Shown: positions 30,445-39,714 of the stretch, piece by piece
Position numbering within the stretch: the stretch's first letter is position 1
Layout of the letters: every line of letters begins with the position of its first letter
Origin: Pseudomonas sp. R37(2017)
GTDB taxonomy: Bacteria > Pseudomonadota > Gammaproteobacteria > Pseudomonadales > Pseudomonadaceae
Reading direction: 5' to 3'
Assembly (NCBI RefSeq): GCF_002113375.1
Contig: NZ_NEHO01000007.1
Span: 1-64,000, forward strand
Length of the DNA stretch: 64,000 nt
Program-made: the position numbers and the translations under genes
The notes under the pieces: model-generated
What the model was told of the DNA's origin: nothing
The model's database searches: none
Seen by the model: only the letters and a program-made list of their open reading frames with translations

Positions 30445-31962
30445 GTGAACCGGCCCACGCCAGTAAAAACCGATAACTTCTTCCTGCTGATCTTCCGGGC
30501 ACTGCGCCACCGCCGTGTACCGATTGCATTGCGCATTGCCAGCCATAACGTGATCCTGGTCGCCCTGGCCCTGGTCATCTATGCCGGCGTGATGGGCTTG
30601 CAGTTCAAGCAGGCCATGCACGAGCAGGCGGATGCGCTGGGCGAAAGCCTGACCACGCAGACGGCCACCTCGGCCACCGAGCTGTTGGTGTCCAACGACA
30701 TCCTCAGCCTCAATGTGCTGCTCAACAACCTGACCAAGAACAAGCTGGTGGCCCACGCCGCCATCTACAGCCCGGACAACCGCATCCTCGCCGAATCGGG
30801 CCAGCGTCCCAAGCATGGCCTGTTGGGCGAAGCCGAGGGCATGTACCAGAGCAAGATCACCTTCCAGGACGTGACTGCCGGGCAATTGCGCATCAGCCTG
30901 GACATGGATCAGTTTCAACTGCCGATGACCATCAGCCTGCAAAGCATGGGCATCCTGAGCGCCATCCTGCTGGCGTTGTCCCTGGCCTTGAGCCTGCGCA
31001 CGGGGCGCTATCTCTCCACGCCGCTGCTGCAATTGCGGATGTGGCTGCGCAATATCGACGAATACACCCCGGCGACGGACCGCCAGGATGAAATCGGCGA
31101 CCTGGCGCGGCAACTGCACGCCAACTTCGCCCCGGAACCAGCGCCGATGCCTGAACCGGAACCGGAACTCGACGACGTCGATGACGAGGCCGAACCGGCC
31201 TTCGAAGTCCGTAACCTGCGCGACCCGAGTTTCGACGAGAGCCGCCCGGTAGCGGCGCTCAAGCCAGCGCCTCGGCAGATCGTCAGCACCGTCGAAGACG
31301 ACGATGACGAAGACCCGTTCTCCGACCTGCGCGACGAGTCGCTGGACAGCACGCCGCAACCGGTAATCCGCAAGGCCACGCCAAGCGTGCCACAACACAG
31401 CGCGGTGCTGGCGGTGCAACTGGGTTCCCAGGAACAGCTGCGACGCCTGCCACGGGCACGCCTGGAAGAACTGCTCGAACGCTATGGCGACTGCCTCGAC
31501 CAGGCCGCGTCGCTGTATCAAGGCGAAGTGGAGACCTTGAACGATGGCAGCACGTTGATGCTGTTCCACACCGAAGACTGCGGCGACGATTACCTGACCA
31601 ATGCCATTTGCTGTGGCGAATTGCTGCGGGCCCTGGGGCACCAGTTGCAGATTGAAGTCGCGGACAGCGGCATCACCCTGCAACTGCAACTGGGCCTGAC
31701 CCTCGGCGACGAACTGTTCGGCCTGAGCCAGATCGACCTGCTGCTGACCGACTCCGCCCAGGACGCACTGGCCTTGTCGCAACACAGCCGCAATCTGCTG
31801 CTGGTAGAGCGCAAGATCAGTGACGACACGTTGATTCGCCAGCGCGCGCGGATCCGCCCTATCGCCAGCCCTGAGGGTGCTTGCTGCGTGGAACGGTTGA
31901 TGGAGCCGTATCCATCGATGCTGGAGCGGCAACTGGCGCGGATGCATGAGCGCCGGGCGTAA
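30445..31962 (+). CDS. Membrane protein with HAMP-like segment, acidic linker and cyclase-like C-terminus
   Basis: A 505-residue protein. TM1 is at about 30-50, a short periplasmic loop of about 110 residues follows, TM2 near 165-190, then a HAMP-like segment. A very acidic, proline-rich linker spans about 225-300 (EPEPELDDVDDEAEP, EDDDDEDPF). The C-terminal 190 residues look like a degenerate nucleotide-cyclase fold. It lies next to serB as in other Pseudomonas, where the ortholog has been called AhpA; I do not rely on that name. Function unknown; a terminator follows. Confidence 0.7.
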   Translation: MNRPTPVKTDNFFLLIFRALRHRRVPIALRIASHNVILVALALVIYAGVMGLQFKQAMHEQADALGESLTTQTATSATELLVSNDILSLNVLLNNLTKNKLVAHAAIYSPDNRILAESGQRPKHGLLGEAEGMYQSKITFQDVTAGQLRISLDMDQFQLPMTISLQSMGILSAILLALSLALSLRTGRYLSTPLLQLRMWLRNIDEYTPATDRQDEIGDLARQLHANFAPEPAPMPEPEPELDDVDDEAEPAFEVRNLRDPSFDESRPVAALKPAPRQIVSTVEDDDDEDPFSDLRDESLDSTPQPVIRKATPSVPQHSAVLAVQLGSQEQLRRLPRARLEELLERYGDCLDQAASLYQGEVETLNDGSTLMLFHTEDCGDDYLTNAICCGELLRALGHQLQIEVADSGITLQLQLGLTLGDELFGLSQIDLLLTDSAQDALALSQHSRNLLLVERKISDDTLIRQRARIRPIASPEGACCVERLMEPYPSMLERQLARMHERRA

Positions 31963-31984
31963 GCCTTGACCTCGATGTGAAGAA

Positions 31985-32018
31985 GCCCGCAGATGAGTGA
32001 TCGTCTGCGGGCTTTTTT
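31985..32018 (+). terminator. Rho-independent terminator after the 30445-31962 gene
   Basis: GCCCGCAGA and TCTGCGGGC form the stem, followed by six T residues on the plus strand, about 25 bp past the stop codon. Confidence 0.93.
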
Positions 32019-32035
32019 GTTGTCTGCTCTGCCCT

Positions 32036-32127
32036 CTTCGCGAGCAGGCTCGCTCCCACGGGCTCTGGGGCGTTCATATAATTTGTGTACGACACGAACA
32101 CTGTGGGAGCGAGCCTGCTCGCGAAGA
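32036..32127. repeat. Paired REP palindromes
   Basis: CGCGAGCAGGCTCGCTCCCAC and its inverted copy flank about 45 bp that are relatively AT-rich. Placed between two terminators in a convergent gap. Confidence 0.9.
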
Positions 32128-32168
32128 GGCCAGTCCAGGCGCCAGATATCTCCAGCCCGCAGAAACAA

Positions 32169-32194
32169 CAAAGCCCGCATCAATGCGGGCTTTG
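32169..32194 (-). terminator. Terminator of the PqiC-like gene
   Basis: CAAAGCCCGCAT and ATGCGGGCTTTG form a 12 bp stem, 19 bp past the stop of the minus-strand gene. On the minus strand it is followed by TTGTTTC. Confidence 0.85.
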
Positions 32195-32212
32195 CCTTGA
32201 ATCATTCCAGGC

Positions 32213-32926
32213 TTAGAAGCGGAACACTTCCATATCCGTACGAACAGGTGCGGCCATCGGGATCTTCGGCTGCTTTTCCTGTTCTACCGCAGGGGCTGCC
32301 GCCTTGGCTGCCGGCTTGCGCGGGACTTCGGCGATCGGCTGCTGATTGGCCAGCGGCTTGATCGCCACCGACAGTTGCTCGGCCAGGCGTTGCAGCAACA
32401 CACCCTGAGCCTGGACCTGAGCAGCCGTACTACCGGCATGCTGTTCCTGCAGATGGACGATGCGGTTGTCGCGAACCTGCCCGCGACGGTCGATCAAACG
32501 CCATTGCGCGTCGAGGATAGCCGGTTGCTTTTCCCCCGAATCCAGGCGCGTGATGGTCAGCAGCACCTGAACATCCGGGGTGAAACCCACTGTCGCCGGG
32601 GCCAAGACTACGCGCTGGCTGTCCAGGTGACCTGCGACCTGACGCAGCAACAGTTGATCGATATCCGACGAAAGGCTGCCGGCCCAACGACCGTCGGTCG
32701 AGGCTTGCAAGCTGCCGTCCGGCTGACGCTGCAACAGGGTTTCGCGTTGCAGGTAGTCGGCCACGGTGACCGGCCCCAGCAATACCGCCATGCCCGCGCT
32801 CTGTGCAGGCTCAACCGGACTTCCAGCGTCAAGCTGATACAACGACACCGGCTGGTGAACGCTGCAACCCGCCAGGCCAAGAACGCCGACGAGCATGAGA
32901 ATAAAAGGAAGGCGCAGAGCAGTCAT
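32213..32926 (-). CDS. PqiC/YmbA-type outer-membrane lipoprotein
   Basis: Protein of 237 residues. The signal peptide ends in a lipobox, LGLAGC, so it should be lipid-anchored. The ABC-transporter auxiliary lipoprotein domain (about 25-190) is recognised from YQLDAG and the QRVVLAP stretch, as in PqiC, which bridges MCE-type lipid transporters to the outer membrane. The C-terminal 45 residues are Ala/Pro/Lys-rich. Start chosen at MTALRLPFILMLV. No pqiA/pqiB or MCE gene is adjacent, so it is an orphan here. Confidence 0.8.
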   Translation of the reverse strand: MTALRLPFILMLVGVLGLAGCSVHQPVSLYQLDAGSPVEPAQSAGMAVLLGPVTVADYLQRETLLQRQPDGSLQASTDGRWAGSLSSDIDQLLLRQVAGHLDSQRVVLAPATVGFTPDVQVLLTITRLDSGEKQPAILDAQWRLIDRRGQVRDNRIVHLQEQHAGSTAAQVQAQGVLLQRLAEQLSVAIKPLANQQPIAEVPRKPAAKAAAPAVEQEKQPKIPMAAPVRTDMEVFRF

Positions 32927-33156
32927 CGTCCCATCCAGGTGATCGTTAAAAGGCTGATCACAGTGAAAATACTCAATAAATATGAAGAACGCGCGGCACT
33001 GCCGGCGCTGGAAAGGCCATATCATCCGTGAATATGCGTTCCGACTCCAGCGCAAAGCGCCGAACTACGGGTTAAATCGCAGATTGACGCCTCCAGGGGC
33101 GCTCTCGATCAACTTCCACGCGCGGGTGAAACCAGTCAAGAACGCCCCCAGGTCGC

Positions 33157-35424
33157 CTAATTGAGGTTTTCGACGAGCAGTGCATCTACCCTCTGGAAGC
33201 CACGCGGCAATTTGTTGCCACGACGACCGCGCTCACCCTTGTAGTGTTCGAGGTCGTCCGCTTTCAGTGACAATGTACGTTTCCCGGCCTGCAACACCAG
33301 TGTTGCACCGTCCGGCAATACGGCGATGTCCGTCACATACTCTTCGCGACTGGCCACTCGTTCACCGGGAATCCCGATGATCTTGTTGCCTTTGCCCTTA
33401 CCTAATTGTGGCAGGTCGGCGATCTTGAATATCAGCAGGCGACCTTCGGTCGTCACCGACGCCAGCCAGTTCTGCTCACGATCGGCCACGGGGCGCGGCA
33501 GCATGACCTTGGCGTTGTTCGGCAGACTCAGCAGCGCCTTGCCCGCCTTGTTCTTGGCCTGCAGGTCTTCACCCTTGACCACGAAACCGTAGCCGGCGTC
33601 GGAGGCGATCACATACAGCGCATCGTCTTCGGGCATCATCACGCATTCGAAACTCGCCCCTGGCGGCGGCGTCAGGCGACCGGTCAGCGGCTCGCCCTGG
33701 CCACGGGCCGACGGCAGGGTATGGGCTGCCACCGAATAACTGCGGCCGGTGGAGTCGATAAACACGGCAAACTGGTTGGAGCGCCCGGCTGCCAAGGCCT
33801 TGAAACCGTCCCCTGCCTTGTAGGAAAGGCCGGTGGCATCGATCTCGTGGCCTTTGGCGGAGCGAATCCAGCCTTTTTCCGACAGCACGACCGTCACTTT
33901 CTCGTTCGGCAACAGATCGTGCTCGGTCAGGGCCTTGGCCTCGGCGCGCTCGACAATTGGCGAACGGCGGTCGTCACCGTAGGTTTCCGCGTCCTTGATC
34001 AGCTCACTGCGCACCAGTTTCTTCAACTTGGCTTCGCTGCTCAGCAAGGCCTGCAGCTTGGCTTGTTCCTTGAGCAGCTCATCCTGCTCGGCACGCAGCT
34101 TCATCTCTTCCAGTCGCGCCAACTGACGCAGACGAGTGTCGAGAATGTAGTCGGCCTGGATTTCGCTGAGGGCGAAGCGTTCAATCAGCTTGGCTCGTGG
34201 ATGCTCCTCGGTACGGATGATGTGGATCACTTCATCCAGGTTGAGGTAGGCAATCAACAAACCGTCCAACAGGTGCAGACGACGCTCGACCTTGTCGAGG
34301 CGGAATTGCAGGCGACGACGCACGGTCTGCACCCGGAATTCCAGCCATTCGACCAGCAGCGCTCGCAGGTTTTTCAGCTGCGGCTTGCCATCCAGGCCAA
34401 TGATGTTGATGTTGACCCGGTAGCTCGACTCCAGATCGGTGCTGGCGAACAAGTGCTGCATCAGCGCATCGTGGTCGAAGTTTTTCCGGGCAACCGGAAT
34501 GATCACGATCCGGCAAGGGTTTTCGTGGTCGGACTCGTCACGCAGATCGGCAATTTGCGGCGCCTTGGACGGTTTGGCCTGCATCATCGCGGCGATCTGT
34601 TCCAGCACCTTGGCACCCGAAACCTGATGCGGCAGCGCGGTGACGATAATGTCGCCGTCTTCGATGTGATACACGGCACGCATGCGCACCGAGCCGCGGC
34701 CGGTTTCGTAGATTTTCAGCAGATCGGCGCGCGGCGTGATGATTTCCGCTTCGGTCGGATAGTCCGGACCCTGAATGTGTTCACAGAGCTGTTCGACCGT
34801 GGCCTTGGGCTCGTCGAGCAAGCGCACGCAGGCGGTGGCAACTTCGCGCAGGTTGTGCGGCGGAACGTCGGTGGCCATGCCCACGGCGATACCGGTGGTA
34901 CCGTTGAGCAGAATGTTCGGCAGACGGGCCGGCAAGACCAGCGGCTCGTCCAGCGTGCCGTCGAAGTTCGGCCCCCAGTCCGCCGTGCCCTGGCCCAGCT
35001 CGCTGAGCAGCACTTCGGAGTAACGCGACAATCGCGCCTCGGTGTAGCGCATGGCGGCGAAGGACTTGGGATCATCCGGCGCCCCCCAGTTACCCTGCCC
35101 GTCGACCAGCGTATAGCGATAGCTGAACGGCTGGGCCATCAGCACCATGGCTTCGTAGCAGGCCGAATCGCCGTGGGGATGGAATTTACCGAGCACGTCA
35201 CCGACGGTACGCGCCGATTTTTTGTGCTTGGAGTCGGCGTCCAGCCCCAGCTCGCTCATGGCGTAGACGATACGCCGCTGTACCGGCTTCAGACCGTCGC
35301 CGATATGCGGCAAGGCACGGTCCATGATCACGTACATGGAGTAGTTGAGGTAGGCATTTTCGGTGAAGTCAGCCAGTGACCGGCGCTCTACACCGTCCAG
35401 GCTGAGATCAAGGGAGTCGCTCAT
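33157..35424 (-). CDS. parC: DNA topoisomerase IV subunit A
   Basis: Decatenates daughter chromosomes with ParE. The 755-residue protein has the breakage-reunion domain with catalytic Tyr127 ([11 protein letters not shown]) and the C-terminal beta-propeller. The quinolone-resistance positions Ser87 and Glu91 ([12 protein letters not shown]) are the wild-type residues. The start at 35424 ([11 protein letters not shown]) follows GAGG. It lies seven bases after the retropepsin-like gene and three genes downstream of parE on the same strand. Confidence 0.98.
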   Translation of the reverse strand: MSDSLDLSLDGVERRSLADFTENAYLNYSMYVIMDRALPHIGDGLKPVQRRIVYAMSELGLDADSKHKKSARTVGDVLGKFHPHGDSACYEAMVLMAQPFSYRYTLVDGQGNWGAPDDPKSFAAMRYTEARLSRYSEVLLSELGQGTADWGPNFDGTLDEPLVLPARLPNILLNGTTGIAVGMATDVPPHNLREVATACVRLLDEPKATVEQLCEHIQGPDYPTEAEIITPRADLLKIYETGRGSVRMRAVYHIEDGDIIVTALPHQVSGAKVLEQIAAMMQAKPSKAPQIADLRDESDHENPCRIVIIPVARKNFDHDALMQHLFASTDLESSYRVNINIIGLDGKPQLKNLRALLVEWLEFRVQTVRRRLQFRLDKVERRLHLLDGLLIAYLNLDEVIHIIRTEEHPRAKLIERFALSEIQADYILDTRLRQLARLEEMKLRAEQDELLKEQAKLQALLSSEAKLKKLVRSELIKDAETYGDDRRSPIVERAEAKALTEHDLLPNEKVTVVLSEKGWIRSAKGHEIDATGLSYKAGDGFKALAAGRSNQFAVFIDSTGRSYSVAAHTLPSARGQGEPLTGRLTPPPGASFECVMMPEDDALYVIASDAGYGFVVKGEDLQAKNKAGKALLSLPNNAKVMLPRPVADREQNWLASVTTEGRLLIFKIADLPQLGKGKGNKIIGIPGERVASREEYVTDIAVLPDGATLVLQAGKRTLSLKADDLEHYKGERGRRGNKLPRGFQRVDALLVENLN

Positions 35425-35431
35425 GCGGGCC

Positions 35432-35956
35432 TCATCGGTTCGTTGTCTGGCGCAGCAGCATGGTGCCACCGCGCTGGGTAAATTCAAGTTTGTTCAGTGC
35501 GCTCATGCCGAGCAACACTTGATCGCCTTGCAGACCGGGGGCCACCAGTGCACGTACGTCGTGCAACACGATGTCGCCCAACTGCAGGCGTTCGATACGG
35601 GTGCGATAGCCCTGGCTCAGGCCATTGGCCGTGCTCACGGTTACGCCAAATCCTTCTTCGAGCTTCAATCGCTTTGCCAGGTCCGCCGGGATCGACACAT
35701 CGGTCGCACCGGTGTCGAGCATGAAGTTCACCGGCTGGCCGTTGATCTGGCCGCTGGCGACGAAATGCCCCTGCACATTGCCGACCAACTTCACTTCAAT
35801 GAAACCTTCGCCTTGCTCCGAACTGACCACCACATTCGGATTTTGCTGTCGTGCTTCCCACTGGCCGAAAAACCGCGTGGCCAGGAACAGCCCGGCACAC
35901 CAGGCCAGCACCATGAACACTCGACCAATGCGCTGCCCCGGGCTTTGTTGCCTCAT
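35432..35956 (-). CDS. Retropepsin-like aspartic protease (TIGR02281 family)
   Basis: Protein of 174 residues with one N-terminal membrane helix (about 10-30) and a clan AA protease domain. The active-site motif [13 protein letters not shown] is intact and a hydrophobic-Gly near the end ([12 protein letters not shown]) fits the second family motif. Single-lobed members should work as dimers, with the active site in the periplasm. It overlaps the gene upstream by four bases (ATGA) and lies directly before parC. Substrate unknown. Confidence 0.87.
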   Translation of the reverse strand: MRQQSPGQRIGRVFMVLAWCAGLFLATRFFGQWEARQQNPNVVVSSEQGEGFIEVKLVGNVQGHFVASGQINGQPVNFMLDTGATDVSIPADLAKRLKLEEGFGVTVSTANGLSQGYRTRIERLQLGDIVLHDVRALVAPGLQGDQVLLGMSALNKLEFTQRGGTMLLRQTTNR

Positions 35957-36942
35957 GGCCTGGCGCTCCAGCCACCTTCCGGTGCGGCAAAGCGCCAGAC
36001 CACTGGACGCACCTCGCCATCGACGCGCGGGCCGAAATTATTGTCGACACCGATCCAGGCGCCATCGGCATCCACTATCAGCGCTTCTTCCAGCCCGTAG
36101 TTCTGCGGATAACGACGGTCGCCCTGCAACAACTCGGCAGCGTATGACCAGCAGCGCTCGACCTTGGCTGTCTGAGCATCCCGGCGGCAAATCCGGTAGA
36201 CGTTGCGCTCCAGGGTGAACAGCTTGCCATTGAACAGCGACAGGTCAGAAAAATCCCGCGGGACAGCTTTGGCGCGAGGAAACTGCTCAGGCTGCATCTC
36301 CATGCCCGCCTCGCTCAGCAACACGCAGCCACCGTCGCAATCCCACGTCGCCTGCTGGCGCTTGACCAATAGCAGTCCGCGGCCCTGGCGCTCGGCGGCA
36401 AGCCATATCTGGTCCCCCGCCGGATTGATAGCCAACCCTTCAAACAGCGCATTGAATTGCAACAGCAAGCCTCTGGCTCGCGCCTCGCGAACCATCATCG
36501 GCGAGATTTTCAACCAGGCAGCGGGCCCCGTTGATGGCACCTGCAAGACAGCGGCATGGCCTTCGCTGACGATGTAACGATTGCCAGCGCTGTCGCAGGT
36601 GATGCCTTCGAAGTCCAGATCGCCGCCACGTACGAACGAAGCGCCCCAGACACTGGATTTCAGCCCCCAGGGCAAGCCGCTGTCAGGCACCGGCGGTACA
36701 TCGATATGCACCGTTTCGGCCTCCCAGGCTGGTTCACGGGTATCGAGGCGATAGATCTGGTCATCGTCGCGGTCGGAAACCGCCCACAGCTCGTTGCCAC
36801 ATTGCGCCAGCCCGGACAGGTTGCCACCGCGCATGCCGTTGACGACATGCCCGGACAACAGGCGCAATTCTGGCACCGGCTCGGCGCGAACCGTAATCGA
36901 CGTCAGCAGCAACCCACAGGCCAGGGCAAAGCCCAGACGCAT
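35953..36942 (-). CDS. Secreted beta-propeller protein, esterase-like/phytase-like family
   Basis: Protein of 329 residues with a signal peptide (about 1-20, ending VRA). The rest reads as a propeller: repeated blade motifs such as NLSGLAQCGNELWAVSDRDD, GDLDFEGITCDSAGNRYIVSEG and FEGLAINPAGDQIWLAAER. This is the esterase-like activity of phytase family (SdiA-regulated type). No activity can be assigned. Its start overlaps the parE stop (TGATG) and its stop overlaps the protease start, so it is embedded in the parE-parC operon. Confidence 0.8.
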   Translation of the reverse strand: MRLGFALACGLLLTSITVRAEPVPELRLLSGHVVNGMRGGNLSGLAQCGNELWAVSDRDDDQIYRLDTREPAWEAETVHIDVPPVPDSGLPWGLKSSVWGASFVRGGDLDFEGITCDSAGNRYIVSEGHAAVLQVPSTGPAAWLKISPMMVREARARGLLLQFNALFEGLAINPAGDQIWLAAERQGRGLLLVKRQQATWDCDGGCVLLSEAGMEMQPEQFPRAKAVPRDFSDLSLFNGKLFTLERNVYRICRRDAQTAKVERCWSYAAELLQGDRRYPQNYGLEEALIVDADGAWIGVDNNFGPRVDGEVRPVVWRFAAPEGGWSARP

Positions 36943-38846
36943 CAGCCCAGCACCTCGGCCAGGTTGCCCTTGGACTCCAGCCAGGTCTTGCGGTCACCGG
37001 CGCGCTTCTTCGCCAGCAGCATGTCCATGATTTCCGACGTCGCTTCGAAATCTTCCAGGGTCAATTGCACCAGGCGGCGGGTGTTCGGGTCCATGGTGGT
37101 CTCGCGCAGCTGCGGCGGGTTCATTTCGCCCAGCCCCTTGAATCGCGTGACCTGCGGCTTGCCGCGCTTCTTCTCGGCCACCAGACGATCGAGGATGCCA
37201 TCGCGCTCGGCTTCGTCGAGGGCGTAGTAGATTTCCTTGCCCAGGTCGATGCGGTACAGCGGCGGCATGGCCACGTAGACGTGACCTTCATCCACCAGCG
37301 TGCGGAAATGCTGGACGAACAACGCACACAACAAAGTGGCGATGTGCAGACCGTCGGAGTCGGCGTCGGCGAGGATGCAGATCTTGCCGTAGCGCAGCTG
37401 GCTCATGTCCGTAGCGCCCGGATCGACACCGATGGCCACGGCGATGTTGTGCACTTCCTGGCTGGCCAGCACTTCGCTGCCGTCCACTTCCCAGGTGTTG
37501 AGGATCTTGCCGCGCAACGGCAGGATCGCCTGGAACTCTTTGTCCCGCGCTTGTTTGGCAGAACCGCCGGCGGAATCACCTTCCACCAGGAACAGTTCGG
37601 CGCGCATCGGGTCCTGTCCGGCGCAATCCGCCAGTTTGCCCGGTAGCGCCGGGCCCTGGGTGACGCGCTTGCGCTCGACCTTCTTGCTCGCCTTGAGACG
37701 ACGGCCGGCGTTGTTGATCGCCAGCTCCGCCAGCAACATGCCGGTTTCCGGGTTGGCGTTGAGCCACAGGCTGAATGCATCCTTGACCACACCGGAGACG
37801 AACGCCGCCGCTTCGCGGGACGACAGGCGCTCTTTGGTCTGGCCGGAGAATTGCGGCTCCTGCATCTTCATCGACAACACGAAGGCAATGCGCTCCCAGA
37901 CATCTTCCGGCGCCAGCTTCACACCGCGCGGCAACAGGCTGCGGAATTCGCAGAATTCGCGCATGGCGTCGAGCAGGCCCTGACGCAAACCGTTGACATG
38001 AGTACCGCCCTGGGCGGTCGGGATCAGGTTGACGTAGCTTTCCTGCACCGCGTCGCCACCTTCCGGCAGCCACAGCAGTGCCCAGTCGACCGCTTCCTTG
38101 TTACCGGCGAAGGCGCCGCAGAACGGCTCGTCCGGCAGGCGCTCGAATTCGCTGACCGCATCCACCAGGTAGGAACGCAGGCCGTCTTCGTAATGCCACT
38201 CGACCTTCTCGCCGGTGGCCTTGTCTTCAAAGCTGACCAGCAGCCCCGGGCACAGTACGGCCTTGGCCTTGAGCACGTGCTTGAGGCGGCTGATGGAGAA
38301 CTTGGGGGAGTCGAAGTATTTCGGATCCGGCGCGAAGAACACGCTGGTACCGGTGTTGCGTTTGCCGACCGTACCAACGATTTCCAACTCGGTGGCCTTG
38401 TAGCCATCCTTGAAGGTCATCTGGTATTCGTTGCCATCACGCTTGACCCGCACCCGCACTTCGGTGGACAAGGCGTTGACCACCGAAATACCCACCCCGT
38501 GCAGACCGCCGGAGAACTGGTAGTTCTTGTTGGAAAACTTGCCGCCGGCATGAAGCTTGGTGAGGATCAACTCGACGCCCGACACGCCCTCTTCTGGGTG
38601 AATGTCCACCGGCATGCCACGGCCGTCATCGCTGACTTCCAGGGAATGGTCGGCGTGCAGGATGACCTGCACCGATTTGGCGTGCCCGGCCAAGGCTTCG
38701 TCGACACTGTTGTCGATGACTTCCTGGGCAAGGTGGTTCGGCCGACTGGTGTCGGTGTACATGCCGGGGCGTTTGCGCACCGGGTCGAGGCCCGAGAGGA
38801 CTTCGATGGCGTCTGCGTTATAAGAGCTAGCGCTGGGAGTGGCCAT
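36942..38846 (-). CDS. parE: DNA topoisomerase IV subunit B
   Basis: ATPase subunit of topoisomerase IV, 634 residues. The GHKL ATPase (NSVDEALAGHA, DDGRGMPVD, GGLHGVGISVVNALS) is followed by the transducer and the TOPRIM domain (EGDSAGGSAKQARD, ADADSDGLHI). It is in the same run as parC, separated by two small genes that are co-translated with it. YqiA is 50 bp upstream. Confidence 0.98.
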   Translation of the reverse strand: MATPSASSYNADAIEVLSGLDPVRKRPGMYTDTSRPNHLAQEVIDNSVDEALAGHAKSVQVILHADHSLEVSDDGRGMPVDIHPEEGVSGVELILTKLHAGGKFSNKNYQFSGGLHGVGISVVNALSTEVRVRVKRDGNEYQMTFKDGYKATELEIVGTVGKRNTGTSVFFAPDPKYFDSPKFSISRLKHVLKAKAVLCPGLLVSFEDKATGEKVEWHYEDGLRSYLVDAVSEFERLPDEPFCGAFAGNKEAVDWALLWLPEGGDAVQESYVNLIPTAQGGTHVNGLRQGLLDAMREFCEFRSLLPRGVKLAPEDVWERIAFVLSMKMQEPQFSGQTKERLSSREAAAFVSGVVKDAFSLWLNANPETGMLLAELAINNAGRRLKASKKVERKRVTQGPALPGKLADCAGQDPMRAELFLVEGDSAGGSAKQARDKEFQAILPLRGKILNTWEVDGSEVLASQEVHNIAVAIGVDPGATDMSQLRYGKICILADADSDGLHIATLLCALFVQHFRTLVDEGHVYVAMPPLYRIDLGKEIYYALDEAERDGILDRLVAEKKRGKPQVTRFKGLGEMNPPQLRETTMDPNTRRLVQLTLEDFEATSEIMDMLLAKKRAGDRKTWLESKGNLAEVLG

Positions 38847-38896
38847 GGGTTCTCGTCGTCAAAGTTCGGTGAAAAAACAATTCATGGGGCTATCGC

Positions 38897-39505
38897 TCAC
38901 AATGCGCTGAAATCGATGGCCTGATACAAATCGGCGCCAATGCCGGCAAAACTCAACATGGCCGGCAGTCGCGAGGCAAAACCCTGGAAACCGTGGTCGC
39001 CGCCGGCCTGGATACGCAAGGCGCATGCCCGGTAATACCGCTGGGCGAGGCGATAGTCCAGCGTTTCGTCAGCTGTCTGCAACCATACCTGATATCGCTG
39101 TGGCTCCCGGAGTGCCGGCACTTCCAGTTCGGCCAGGGCCGTCACGTGGTCGTGGGTCATTTCCCAGGTTTCTTCGGTATACAGGTTTTTCTGCGTCCCG
39201 AGAAAGCCGTCGAACATCCGATGCGGGCTGACGGCAGGATTGATCAACAGGGCTTTCAAGCCATGGCGCTCGGCCAGGTGAGTGGCATAGTAGCCGCCGA
39301 GTGAGCTGCCGACCAGCAATGGCCGCCCGAGCTCGGCAATCGCCTGCTCCAGCTGGCCGATGGCTTCGCGGGGATGGTGATGCAAGGCCGGGACGCGCAA
39401 ATGTTCGCTCAGGCCCAGGCGCTCCATTACCTCGACCAACTGACAGGCCTTTTTCGACAAGGGCGAGCTGTTGAAGCCGTGGATATAAAGGATCGAACCG
39501 GACAT
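38897..39505 (-). CDS. yqiA: YqiA-type esterase
   Basis: Small alpha/beta hydrolase of 202 residues. It has ILYIHGFNSSP at the N-terminus and nucleophile elbow GSSLGGYYAT; His near the end in GGDHGFQGF completes the triad. E. coli YqiA acts on acyl esters; natural substrate unknown. The order nudF-DUF1249-cpdA-yqiA-parE is the same as in E. coli. Here a REP pair separates it from cpdA. Confidence 0.9.
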   Translation of the reverse strand: MSGSILYIHGFNSSPLSKKACQLVEVMERLGLSEHLRVPALHHHPREAIGQLEQAIAELGRPLLVGSSLGGYYATHLAERHGLKALLINPAVSPHRMFDGFLGTQKNLYTEETWEMTHDHVTALAELEVPALREPQRYQVWLQTADETLDYRLAQRYYRACALRIQAGGDHGFQGFASRLPAMLSFAGIGADLYQAIDFSAL

Positions 39506-39614
39506 TTGAGCCCCCTGTGCGTCGGCTAAAGAGGCGGAGTTTACAGGGACCCGGGGGAATCGGGGTATTCGCGGAATTCATGGCGTCTGTACAGACGCCT
39601 TCGTCGGAGCGCCG

Positions 39615-39690
39615 CCCGGAGCAAGCCCGCTCCCACACCGGACCTGCGTCGGTCACAAGCCCCTTGTGGGAGCGAGCCTGCTCGCGAAGG
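39615..39690. repeat. Paired REP palindromes within the cpdA-yqiA gap
   Basis: An imperfect left arm (GGAGCAAGCCCGCTCCCAC) and a full right arm (GTGGGAGCGAGCCTGCTCGCGAAGG) lie in inverted orientation. It interrupts what would otherwise be a continuous operon and may attenuate transcription into yqiA-parE. Confidence 0.85.
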
Positions 39691-39714
39691 CCGCGACTGG
39701 ACCTTCCTGGAAAT

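Noticed and set aside
33406..35379. 657-codon open frame opposite parC
   Set aside because: Antisense shadow of parC with no recognisable protein features.
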